A stretch of DNA of 64,000 nt from Pseudomaricurvus sp050633365 (GTDB lineage Bacteria > Pseudomonadota > Gammaproteobacteria > Pseudomonadales > Cellvibrionaceae). Shown here one piece after another: positions 17,501 through 24,178 of this stretch (position 1 is its first letter; each line of letters opens with the position of its first letter). The DNA lies in assembly GCA_050633365.1 (NCBI GenBank), contig JBOEGJ010000009.1, forward strand, positions 210,639 through 274,638, read 5' to 3'. The translations under genes were made by a program, and so were the position numbers. A model generated the notes under the pieces. That model ran no database searches. It saw only the letters and a program-made list of their open reading frames with translations, and was not told where the DNA came from.

Positions 17501-17610
17501 TGACGCCTGTGTTCTATCGCTGGATCACCGTTTGGGGCGCCGAACCCGGCGTGTCGGCTCGCCGCTTAAAGCAAGAACGCGACCTGTTTACGGAGGCAGA
17601 GCAGATCTGA
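14503..17610 (+). CDS. RND multidrug efflux transporter (AcrB/MexF-like inner-membrane pump)
   Basis: A 1035-residue HAE1-type pump of full family length with two repeats of six membrane helices and two large periplasmic loops. GMVVDDSIVVVENI in the fourth helix carries the paired aspartates of the proton relay, and IGLVLLIGVMAKNGILIVEFANQ is the matching second-repeat segment with the conserved lysine. It exports hydrophobic compounds using proton motive force, together with the adaptor gene it overlaps. Substrates cannot be read from sequence. The outer-membrane protein is presumably encoded elsewhere. Confidence 0.93.
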   Translation: MSTPTIQRAATGLADLFVARPIFGFVVNLLILIAGLAALASVDVREMPDVDQPVLSIRTQYEGATPATVDQEITQVLEDALSALEGLSYIESSSSTGSSSITIDLSDGTDIDVAANEAREIVSATVRQLPGDLEDDPTVSKSDSNASAIIRLAVLGDVTLDELTALAEGPIYNRLSLIDGIAEVTTRGERSNEFRVSLDDRLLLSRGLTVFDVTAALANLRDDTPLGELETSAQTIALQVGNADVTVESIGDILIGTNTRISDVALVQLLPEDTVVSTRVNGQTAIGLDITRQSEGNTLEISRAVNIAVEELRDVLPDGVDLIVSTDDGIFIEGALSEVIKSIGLATGIVILVIFAFLRSFRATLIPAITIPVALIGTLAAIWLTGFSVNTISLLALVLATGMVVDDSIVVVENIVRKRKDGMGAFAAAAAGTNEVFFAVISTTATLAAVFIPISFLPGQAGGVFSEFGFVLAFAVTLSSIAALTLAPVLAALLDPGKQNEKSPPQAAPGPLSRGFDWVIDRAIRAPLMVLAVAFGFALIALGAANTLTSTITPTEDRGFFLVQARGASDTTASYLDSQIAQIEDILAPFQQSGQITSVQSIIGIGGGTTAFVVARLPDWADRDWSQQELMGPINGMLSTVPGVQVFAISPNSLNIRGGGNGLTFAVSGTNVDDMTEAASDLVAVMAQDDTFSNPQVSGDSVQAQFEITVDQEMAGVFGLNEADITKTISALTQGTVAVSVFLEDTETDVRVVPGGPPINDPNDLENIQLRLPSGAYVPLSSTAKLTPIVSQSSIERQGGTLAVSVQANLPEGVDLGTAMARVNALAAETLPEGMGIVYTGEAASLGDSQSGMYLVFGVAGIVVFLVLAAQFESVASAVVIMLTVPFGIAAALLAISITGGSLNYYSQIGLVLLIGVMAKNGILIVEFANQLREAGQDIDSAIRDALRLRIRPVMMTMVSTVFGGLPLVLSTGAGAEARVAVGWVIVGGLGFATVFTLSLTPVFYRWITVWGAEPGVSARRLKQERDLFTEAEQI

Positions 17611-18008
17611 ACAGCACCTTTGCCGCGGCAGCGATAGCAGCTTTTGTGAAACGTGCGAAATCAAGCCGTGGCATTGGCAAAAAGCGCAATGTCTCGGTGA
17701 AACCCTTTTGAAGCAGAAAAACAGTGCAAATTTCTTAGCTGAAATCGGCTCCTGCGGTCCAAGTTGCCTTTTCGTTGGTTGGCTCGCCAAAATTCAGGTG
17801 CCACCCATGGTTCATTTTTGGGAGTTATCCTGCGCGTACTCGTCTTCCAAATACGCAGCTATTCGCGAGCACAGGCTTGAAGCTCGCGAATAGCAACGAA
17901 CGAACAAAACGACATTCAACTGCCCGCCAGAGCCGAGAGCGTGAAAACCGACGTCATGCAACACTCCGTTTTTGCATATGCACACTCTAACGATTGCTCA
18001 TTTTGCAC
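17611..18008. other. Intergenic region between convergent units
   Basis: About 400 bp with no supportable gene between the RND pump and the Lin0512 genes. Short open frames here lack ribosome binding sites and family resemblance. The only structured element is the 13-bp inverted repeat at 17858-17894. Confidence 0.6.
17858..17894. terminator. 13-bp perfect inverted repeat between convergent genes
   Basis: GCTATTCGCGAGC (17858-17870) and GCTCGCGAATAGC (17882-17894) pair without mismatch around an 11-base loop. There is no T-tract on either strand. Its place between two converging transcription units favours a bidirectional terminator; a recombination or protein site is not excluded. Confidence 0.5.
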
Positions 18009-18368
18009 TTAGCCGTCCGACAATTTGAATCCATGCCCCTCGGTATCTAACCAAGCTTTTACCGCGACTGCCGCAAGCGTAATGTCTTCAGCGCCCCCCA
18101 TGCCCTTGTCATCAAGACCACCTTTGACAACGGTGACGCGGACATCGCCAAAAGGGAGCGCCGCGGCGACGGCCTCTTTGTCAACTTTGTCTGGTTCAGG
18201 CACACCCACCGTCACATCAACACGCATCTCGGAGGGGTGTTTGTAATTATAAAATATGGTCAAAGAGCTATGACGGATGGCATCAGAAATGCCACGCAAA
18301 GCAGCTTTGGTATAATCATGACCATGAACATCCGCGCCCATTCCAAGTTCACAAATCAGTGGTTTCAT
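18009..18368 (-). CDS. Lin0512 family protein (second copy)
   Basis: A 119-residue conserved hypothetical protein of the Lin0512 family. It carries the family blocks MGADVHGHDYTKAALRGISDAIRH in part, VTVGVPEPDKVD and VVKGGLDDKGMGGAEDITLAAVAVKAW. It is a paralogue of the preceding gene, whose stop overlaps its start by 4 bp. Proteins of this family are thought to assemble as a ring-like dimer fold, and their reaction is unknown. Downstream of lipoyl synthase in the same direction; last gene before the convergent RND unit. Confidence 0.75.
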   Translation of the reverse strand: MKPLICELGMGADVHGHDYTKAALRGISDAIRHSSLTIFYNYKHPSEMRVDVTVGVPEPDKVDKEAVAAALPFGDVRVTVVKGGLDDKGMGGAEDITLAAVAVKAWLDTEGHGFKLSDG

Positions 18369-18709
18369 GAGGGTATCTCCACATCGTAGGAAACGGTAAC
18401 GATTGCATTTGCAATCAAGGTTTTGTGCCCCATCATGCTAACTTCAAGTCCGCCCTTTACGGCTGCTGCCGAAACTGTTCCGACCGGTGCTTGGGCTTTG
18501 ACCACGTCCAAATCTACAGCGTCTGGATCGGCTACGCCCACGCGGATATCAACGATCATCGCATCCAAAGGCAGATCGAAAGCCATACCTGCGACAAGAA
18601 AATTGCGATGCAAAGCATCATGCACAGCGCGGGCCGCTGCTTTGGTGTAATCCTGCCCTTTTAGATCGGTGCCCATGCCCATTTGAACGGCAAATTGCGT
18701 TTTTGGCAT
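18365..18709 (-). CDS. Lin0512 family protein (first copy)
   Basis: A 114-residue protein with the Lin0512 signature MGMGTDLKGQDYTKAAARAVHDALH, read in parts, followed by VDIRVGVADPDAVDLD and AAVKGGLEVSMMG. GGGAGG lies about 10 bases before the ATG. It aligns over its whole length with the next gene, so this is a tandem duplication, and the 4-bp overlap suggests that the two form a heteromeric pair. Function unknown. Confidence 0.75.
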   Translation of the reverse strand: MPKTQFAVQMGMGTDLKGQDYTKAAARAVHDALHRNFLVAGMAFDLPLDAMIVDIRVGVADPDAVDLDVVKAQAPVGTVSAAAVKGGLEVSMMGHKTLIANAIVTVSYDVEIPS

Positions 18710-18792
18710 TGTCTCTAACCTCCCAATATTACGGTTTTCGAAAATTTCAATTCGGTGGTTCGCTGCTCGCGTGTCTTGCGCCTTGCCCCATC

Positions 18793-19758
18793 CTAGCGCG
18801 AGCTTGCTGAGTTCATCGATTGTCGCGCGATTTTTAGCTTCGCGAAGTCTTCTTCGGCGTGATAACTGGACCGTGTTAAGGGACTGGCAGAGACCATGGA
18901 AAACCCCTTGGCTTTGGCGATGCGCTCAAGCTTGGTAAACTCATTCGGAGTGACGTATCGGTGAACCGGATAGTGCTTTGGCGTCGGCTGCAGGTATTGC
19001 CCAATCGTCAGGAAATCGACCTCAGCAGCGCGCAGGTCATCCATCACCTGAAAGATTTCTTCTTCGGTTTCGCCCATGCCAACCATCAGGCCAGATTTTG
19101 TCGCAACATCAGCGTTCATGTCCTTCGCGCGTTTCAACAGATACAGCGATCCGAAATACCGCGCGCCGGGGCGCACCTTTAGATAAAGCCTCGGAACGGT
19201 TTCGATGTTGTGATTAAAAACATCCGGCCGCGCCGTCATCACGGTCTCAAGCGCCATCGCATCTGACATGCGAAAGTCCGGCGTGAGGATCTCGGTGGTC
19301 GTCTCAGGAGATTTGCGATGGATGGCGTTTAGCGTTCTGGCGAAATGCTCTGCGCCGCCATCGTCCAGATCATCGCGATCCACAGATGTGATGACCACAT
19401 GGCGCAGACCCATTTTGGCGACAGTCGCAGCGACGCGCGCGGGCTCGAACACATCGAGAGCGTCGGGTTTGCCCGTGGCGACGTTACAAAACGCGCAGCC
19501 ACGTGTGCAAATCTCGCCCATAATCATGAACGTCGCGTGCGATTTTGACCAACATTCACCGATGTTTGGGCACGCGGCTTCCTCGCAGACGGTCGTTAGG
19601 CGCTGGCCCTTCACTTCGGCATTTGTTTTTTCAAACATATCACCGCTGGGGGCACGCACGCGCAACCAAGGGGGTTTGGGCAAAGGCTTTGAAGCCTTTA
19701 CTTTTGCCTTTTCGGGATGGCGTTCTTTCGACTTTTGGAATGCGGTAGCGATGTGCAA
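18793..19758 (-). CDS. lipA: Lipoyl synthase
   Basis: A 321-residue radical SAM enzyme that inserts two sulfurs into protein-bound octanoyl groups to make lipoate. CTRGCAFC (CxxxCxxC) binds the SAM iron-sulfur cluster, and CEEAACPNIGEC (CxxxxCxxxxxC) binds the auxiliary cluster. The C-terminal LTRSSYHAEE holds the conserved RSSYH serine that ligates the auxiliary cluster. The start is a TTG at 19758 with GAAGG before it; no ATG exists until well inside. It lies among genes of the diol/acetoin regulon, where a lipoylated E2 (AcoC) needs it. Lipoate synthase homologues accompany acetoin dehydrogenase genes in some bacteria (acoS of Pelobacter). It may equally be the housekeeping copy. Confidence 0.95.
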   Translation of the reverse strand: MHIATAFQKSKERHPEKAKVKASKPLPKPPWLRVRAPSGDMFEKTNAEVKGQRLTTVCEEAACPNIGECWSKSHATFMIMGEICTRGCAFCNVATGKPDALDVFEPARVAATVAKMGLRHVVITSVDRDDLDDGGAEHFARTLNAIHRKSPETTTEILTPDFRMSDAMALETVMTARPDVFNHNIETVPRLYLKVRPGARYFGSLYLLKRAKDMNADVATKSGLMVGMGETEEEIFQVMDDLRAAEVDFLTIGQYLQPTPKHYPVHRYVTPNEFTKLERIAKAKGFSMVSASPLTRSSYHAEEDFAKLKIARQSMNSASSR

Positions 19759-19799
19759 CCTACCTTCGCTGTACGTGTTAAAATTTGGTTGCCTACAAG

Positions 19800-19863
19800 G
19801 TCCAACCAGTCGCGTTCCGCCTATTCATGGGGTCTCAAAAAGAACGGCGGAACGCAGTTGGAC
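19800..19863 (-). terminator. Long interrupted stem-loop between adh and lipA
   Basis: GTCCAAC and GCGTTCCGCC (19800-19806, 19812-19821) pair with GGCGGAACGC and GTTGGAC (19846-19855, 19857-19863). This gives 17 base pairs with one asymmetric internal loop and a 24-base apical loop. It follows the dehydrogenase stop at 19895 and precedes lipA. It may be a terminator or a structured leader of lipA. Confidence 0.45.
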
Positions 19864-19894
19864 AATCAGAAAGCAATATGAGGCAAAGCTCTGA

Positions 19895-20971
19895 TTACCC
19901 GTTGATGTCGATCAGGATTTTCAGGTGCTGCCCACCCGGATCGAGAAGCGCATCGAACCCTTCCGTCACGGCCTTATCCAGCGTCGTCTTCTTTGTGACG
20001 ACCTGTTTGGCAGGGAGAGCGCCACTTGAAATCAGTTGGATCACCCGTGGCCAGTAATACGTCGGATAGCACCAAGAACCACGTATATCGATATCCTTGA
20101 AGGTCACTTGGAACCAGTCCAGCGGGTTTTCATGCGGGTGCAATCCCGTCACGACAACAGTGCCCTGTTTGCGCACGGCGTCCAGACAGTCTTTCAATGC
20201 GTGCTCATTGCCGACCGCTTCGATAGCAATGTCACAGCCAACACCGCCTTCGGTCGCGGCGCGAATGACCTCGCCGACGTTTTCTTTGGTTGGATTGATT
20301 GTCGTGATCCCGTCGACCATGTTTCGAACCAAATCCAAGCGCGTGTCGTTCGGGTCTGTTACAAACAACTGCCCTGCACCTGCTGCGCGCGCCGCCATCA
20401 ATGTCAAAGCACCGATGGGCCCTGCCCCAGTGACCAGAACCGAATTCCCGGCCTGTACGCCAGCGCGATCGCAGGCATAGACCGCCACGGCAGTCGGCTC
20501 TACCAATGCGGCTTCTTCATCGCTCATTTCATCCGGGATTTTGGCGACGTTATATTCATTCAACGTGGAATATTCCGCCATACCGCCCCAGCCCCAGCTG
20601 AGACCCGTCACAGCGATCTCGTCGCTCAGGTGAAACAAGCCACGGTCTGAATAGTAATCACCGCTGCGCGGCATAATCAGTGGCTGAACCGAAATGCGAT
20701 CACCCGGCTTGACCGAAGTGACACCTTCGCCCACCGCATCAACGACACCGCCATATTCGTGACCCAAAATTTGCGGCCCCTGCGCACCTGTAAACGGATG
20801 CGGCTCGGTCGGGATAAAGATCGGCCCGTATGCGTATTCATGCAGATCGGTTCCGCAGATGCCGACATATTTGTTGCGAATGCGAACCTGACCTGCGGCG
20901 GGCTTTTCGGCGGGTGCCTCAATATCCTCTAACCGTAGGTCCTTGGCAGCGTGAAATCTCAGTGCTTTCAT
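19895..20971 (-). CDS. Zinc-dependent alcohol dehydrogenase, 2,3-butanediol dehydrogenase-like
   Basis: A 358-residue medium-chain dehydrogenase. The ATG at 20971 is chosen because GGAGGAA lies just upstream; the GTG at 20983 is part of that site. VGICGTDLHEY gives the catalytic zinc cysteine, GHEYGGVVDAVGEGV the zinc histidine and glutamate, and VTGAGPIGALTLMAARAAG the NAD-binding Rossmann motif. The segment GPIFIPTEPHPFTGAQGPQILGHE (read in parts) is typical of the (R,R)-butanediol dehydrogenase branch. It should oxidise a vicinal diol to a hydroxyketone such as acetoin. A near-perfect sigma-54 promoter lies at 21001-21016, about 20 bases before the predicted transcript start region. Confidence 0.85.
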   Translation of the reverse strand: MKALRFHAAKDLRLEDIEAPAEKPAAGQVRIRNKYVGICGTDLHEYAYGPIFIPTEPHPFTGAQGPQILGHEYGGVVDAVGEGVTSVKPGDRISVQPLIMPRSGDYYSDRGLFHLSDEIAVTGLSWGWGGMAEYSTLNEYNVAKIPDEMSDEEAALVEPTAVAVYACDRAGVQAGNSVLVTGAGPIGALTLMAARAAGAGQLFVTDPNDTRLDLVRNMVDGITTINPTKENVGEVIRAATEGGVGCDIAIEAVGNEHALKDCLDAVRKQGTVVVTGLHPHENPLDWFQVTFKDIDIRGSWCYPTYYWPRVIQLISSGALPAKQVVTKKTTLDKAVTEGFDALLDPGGQHLKILIDING

Positions 20972-21000
20972 TTCTTCCTCCACTCTTGATAATCAATATA

Positions 21001-21016
21001 AGCAACAAGCGTGCCA
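21001..21016 (-). promoter_or_regulatory. Sigma-54 promoter of the diol dehydrogenase gene
   Basis: On the minus strand the bases read TGGCACGCTTGTTGCT, an exact match to the -24 TGGCAC and -12 TTGC elements with five bases between. The predicted start point is near 20990, and the start codon of the dehydrogenase is at 20971. The 20-base core is identical to that before acoX. Confidence 0.88.
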
Positions 21017-21091
21017 ACGCTGGAGTCATAGCTATTTTGCAAACAGCTCACGCCTATGACTGAATGCTCTTCGAACTTGACCCAATCGCAG

Positions 21092-21140
21092 AAAAGCCGG
21101 CCCCTTATGCCCGCTTTACAAGCATTCGGAACCGGCTTTC
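21092..21140 (-). terminator. Hairpin after the ABC ATPase
   Basis: In the minus-strand RNA an AAAGCCGG arm pairs with CCGGCUUU, and the stem continues through G-U pairs. A second short stem lies inside. It follows the ATPase stop at 21167 and precedes the sigma-54 promoter at 21016, so it separates the transporter operon from the dehydrogenase gene. Confidence 0.55.
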
Positions 21141-21166
21141 AGCATTGTGAATCGCTTCGAACGCGC

Positions 21167-22219
21167 TTAGCGAATTCTGTTTGTGTCAGGTCCAAACACC
21201 AACAGGTCAGCGGGGTCGAAATGGATATTCACCTCCGCCTTGGTGTGCGTGCGCACATCGCGGCTCGCAGAGACTTCGATCTCTTCGCCGCACAAGTCAA
21301 AGAAAAATTGCAGCGAAGACCCAAGATCGAAATGGCGACTTTCGCTACAGTTCAGCGAATGGTGATGCTCTTGCTTGTCCAAGAAGATGTGTTCAGGACG
21401 AAGACCGATCTTGATTTCACCCTCTGCTCGAACCGGCAACATGATCTGTTGGCCATCCTTTAGCGTCGCAACGCCGCCAGAGGCTTGCGCTGTGATAAAG
21501 TTCATAGGAGGTGAGCCGATGAAGCCCGCAACAAACATGTTGTTAGGATCGCGATACAGATCGAGCGGGGTGCCGACCTGTTCTAACCCACCTTGATTAA
21601 CCACTGCAATTCTATCGCCCATCGTCATAGCTTCGACCTGATCGTGGGTGACATAAACGGCCGTTGTTCCAAGGGTGCGTTGTAGATTTCGGATCTCCGA
21701 TCTCATCTCGACGCGCAAGCGGGCATCAAGGTTCGACAAAGGTTCGTCAAATAGGAAGGCTGTGGGTTCGCGCACCATAGCGCGCCCCATTGCAACGCGT
21801 TGACGCTGTCCACCTGACAAAGCACGCGGGCGGCGGGACAGATAGTCCGTAAGCCCCAGCATCTCTGCCGCGTTTGCGATACGTTTTTCTATTTCCGCCT
21901 TGTCGAATTTGTGAATTTTCAAACTGAACGCCAGATTGTCCTTCACAGTTAGATGCGGGTAGAGCGCGTAATTCTGAAACACCATAGCGATGTTGCGTTC
22001 TTGGGGGGACAAGTCGTTGATCGGTTGATCATTGACCGAAATCACACCGCCGGAAATGTCTTCCAGTCCAGCGATTGACCGCAAAAGCGTGGATTTCCCA
22101 CACCCAGACGGGCCGACCAGGACCATAAACTCACCCTCTTCGATAGAAAGCGACACTTCCCGAAGTGCATGATACGAGCCGTAGAACTTCTCTACATTGA
22201 TGATGTCAATTTTGCCCAT
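21167..22219 (-). CDS. ABC transporter ATP-binding protein, MalK/UgpC type
   Basis: A 350-residue ATPase of the carbohydrate uptake family 1. The ATG at 22219 (GGAG upstream) starts directly at the domain. GPSGCGKST is Walker A, VFQNYALYPH the Q-loop, LSGGQRQRVAMGRA the signature, AFLFDEPLSNLDA Walker B and YVTHDQ the H-loop. The C-terminal OB-type regulatory domain has the RPEHIFL element. It powers the two permeases encoded upstream in the same operon. Substrate probably a sugar, polyol or diol, judged from the neighbouring dehydrogenase and shared promoter type. Confidence 0.93.
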   Translation of the reverse strand: MGKIDIINVEKFYGSYHALREVSLSIEEGEFMVLVGPSGCGKSTLLRSIAGLEDISGGVISVNDQPINDLSPQERNIAMVFQNYALYPHLTVKDNLAFSLKIHKFDKAEIEKRIANAAEMLGLTDYLSRRPRALSGGQRQRVAMGRAMVREPTAFLFDEPLSNLDARLRVEMRSEIRNLQRTLGTTAVYVTHDQVEAMTMGDRIAVVNQGGLEQVGTPLDLYRDPNNMFVAGFIGSPPMNFITAQASGGVATLKDGQQIMLPVRAEGEIKIGLRPEHIFLDKQEHHHSLNCSESRHFDLGSSLQFFFDLCGEEIEVSASRDVRTHTKAEVNIHFDPADLLVFGPDTNRIR

Positions 22220-22242
22220 TTTGTTATCTCCGGTTTGTTTAC

Positions 22243-23163
22243 TTACTTGACGCCGCCTTGCGTCAAACCACCGATCAGCCATTTTTGGCAGAACAGCGCG
22301 ATGAAATAGACAGGGATGATCCCAGCGCTTGACGCTGCTGCCATGTGTCCAAAATTTACTCGCCGCTCGCCCTGAAAGAGCGAGATGCCGACAGTCAAAG
22401 TTCTGCTGTTGTCATCAAACGTCATTGCCTGAGCAAAGAGCAGTTCGTTGAAAGCCAATATGAAACAGATCAGGCCCGTTGCGATCATTGCCGGGTAAAG
22501 CAAGGGAACGGTCACGGTCAAAAGCGTGCGGAAGTAGCTGGCTCCGTCTAGCCAAGCCGCTTCGTCCAATGCCTTGGGAACCTGCAAAATGTAGCTGCGC
22601 ATTAGCCAGAACGCCACGGGCACATTCATCAAGCCATAGATCAAGACCATGCCCGCCGTTGAGTTCAAAAGCCCCAATGACTGCATCAAGACAAACAGCG
22701 GGATCAAAGCGATGATCGGGGGCGCAACATAAGACGCAAGGATCATGTCTGGCAGGAAGGATTTCCCCACTTCCAGCTTTAGCATCGCATAGGTCGCCAT
22801 AACGGCCACACCGAGCGTGACAAACACGCTAAGCGCTGCGGCTTGGATGGAGTTCAACACAAAGGACAAAAGCGGTATGCGCGTGAATGCGACGACCCAG
22901 TTCTCGGCCTCGACCGCTTCGGGAAGAAAGTTGCCTTCGACAACGTCGACCGGTGACTTGAACGAGGTCGAGACCAGGTAAGCGATTGGAAGCATGAAGA
23001 AGACGATTATCACTGCAAGAGCCAACCAGACCAGGATCATCCGACGCATACGGCCCTTTTCAGCCTTTGGCGTCCATGTTTTTGACAGCGTGATCAATTC
23101 GGGTTTGAAATCGAATTCTCTGCCGTTTTCAGGCGAGACGGGCTGCTGAATAGATTGGGTCAT
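22243..23163 (-). CDS. ABC transporter permease, MalG type
   Basis: A 306-residue inner-membrane protein with six membrane helices. The EAAxxDGA loop appears as DEAAWLDGASYFRTLLTVTVPLLYP, which docks with the ATPase. The start overlaps the stop of the other permease by 4 bp, and the ATPase follows by 23 bp. It forms the translocation channel of the sugar/polyol importer with the MalF-type partner. Confidence 0.92.
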   Translation of the reverse strand: MTQSIQQPVSPENGREFDFKPELITLSKTWTPKAEKGRMRRMILVWLALAVIIVFFMLPIAYLVSTSFKSPVDVVEGNFLPEAVEAENWVVAFTRIPLLSFVLNSIQAAALSVFVTLGVAVMATYAMLKLEVGKSFLPDMILASYVAPPIIALIPLFVLMQSLGLLNSTAGMVLIYGLMNVPVAFWLMRSYILQVPKALDEAAWLDGASYFRTLLTVTVPLLYPAMIATGLICFILAFNELLFAQAMTFDDNSRTLTVGISLFQGERRVNFGHMAAASSAGIIPVYFIALFCQKWLIGGLTQGGVK

Positions 23164-24044
23164 AGTCTGGCCTCCGCTTTGTTGTTTAGAAGCACGATGG
23201 GCAAAGTGACGATCGAGATCACAACGGCAAAATAAAGCGTTTGAGCTGCGGCAAGGCCGAGATCAAACTCCTGCAACGCAGTGCGCCAGATCACATAGGT
23301 TGACATATCTGTGGCTCCGCCTGGCCCGCCTTGCGTTAGAACAAAGATCAAATCGAAGGTCTTGAAGGCCATGACCATGCGGATCAGCAAAATTGACAGC
23401 AAAGCTGGTGCCAGCATCGGCAAGGTGAGTTTAAAGAACGTCGTCTGAGAATTCGCGCCGTCCAGCGCTGCGGCTTCAAAGACATCCTCTGGCAAGGATT
23501 GCAGTGCGGCATAAGCAAGGATCACAATGAAAGGCGTCCATTGCCAAGTGTCCGCCAGCATTATCGACGGAAAGGCAAATCGCCCGTCCCCGAGGATCGA
23601 AATCGGTTGCTCAATAAATCCAGCGCGAGACAGCAGGCTATTGATCCAGCCAGTCGGGCTGAGCAGCAGCTTCCAAGCGATGCCAACCATGACCGGCGGC
23701 GTCATTAAGGGGAGCAAAATGATCGCGCGTAGAAACTTTCCGTTTCTGACCGAAGTGAACAACAGATAGGCAATCAGCAAGCCCAAGACCAGTTGAAGCA
23801 CCGAAACTGAAACGGCAAAAATAACGGTTGTAATGATACTTGAGGTAAAACTCGTACCTGTCAGCATCCAGCTGAAGTTTTCCCAGCCATCATAACTTTG
23901 AAACGTATTCGCCAGTGTTGATCGGCTGACTGACAACGCGATCAAATACACCAATGGATATACAAAAAACGCGGCCAGTCCGGCCATTACCGGCACCAGC
24001 ATAAGCCAACCCGCGGTTGATCTTTTGCGAATTAAAGGTCTCAT
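23160..24044 (-). CDS. ABC transporter permease, MalF type
   Basis: A 294-residue permease with six predicted helices and the EAA loop VFEAAALDGANSQTTFFKLTLPML. GGAGG-type ribosome binding bases precede the ATG. It follows the binding-protein gene after a gap of 134 bp that contains a 10-bp hairpin, an arrangement that usually lowers permease expression relative to the binding protein. Partner of the downstream MalG-type permease. Confidence 0.92.
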   Translation of the reverse strand: MRPLIRKRSTAGWLMLVPVMAGLAAFFVYPLVYLIALSVSRSTLANTFQSYDGWENFSWMLTGTSFTSSIITTVIFAVSVSVLQLVLGLLIAYLLFTSVRNGKFLRAIILLPLMTPPVMVGIAWKLLLSPTGWINSLLSRAGFIEQPISILGDGRFAFPSIMLADTWQWTPFIVILAYAALQSLPEDVFEAAALDGANSQTTFFKLTLPMLAPALLSILLIRMVMAFKTFDLIFVLTQGGPGGATDMSTYVIWRTALQEFDLGLAAAQTLYFAVVISIVTLPIVLLNNKAEARL

Positions 24045-24136
24045 TTCACCTACCCTCCCCTCGTCTTAACAGCGGATGTTTGCTCGATTTCACGATCGCG
24101 CCGATTTCACAGCGACGTGCTGTGGTCTTCAAAACA

Positions 24137-24165
24137 CGCGTTGCCCGCCCGAGGAGGGCAACGCG
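24137..24165 (-). terminator. Intercistronic hairpin between binding protein and permeases
   Basis: CGCGTTGCCC (24137-24146) and GGGCAACGCG (24156-24165) form a perfect 10-bp stem with a 9-base loop. It lies 14 bp after the stop of the binding-protein gene. It probably protects that mRNA end or reduces read-through into the permease genes. Confidence 0.65.
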
Positions 24166-24178
24166 CAATGATGAATGA

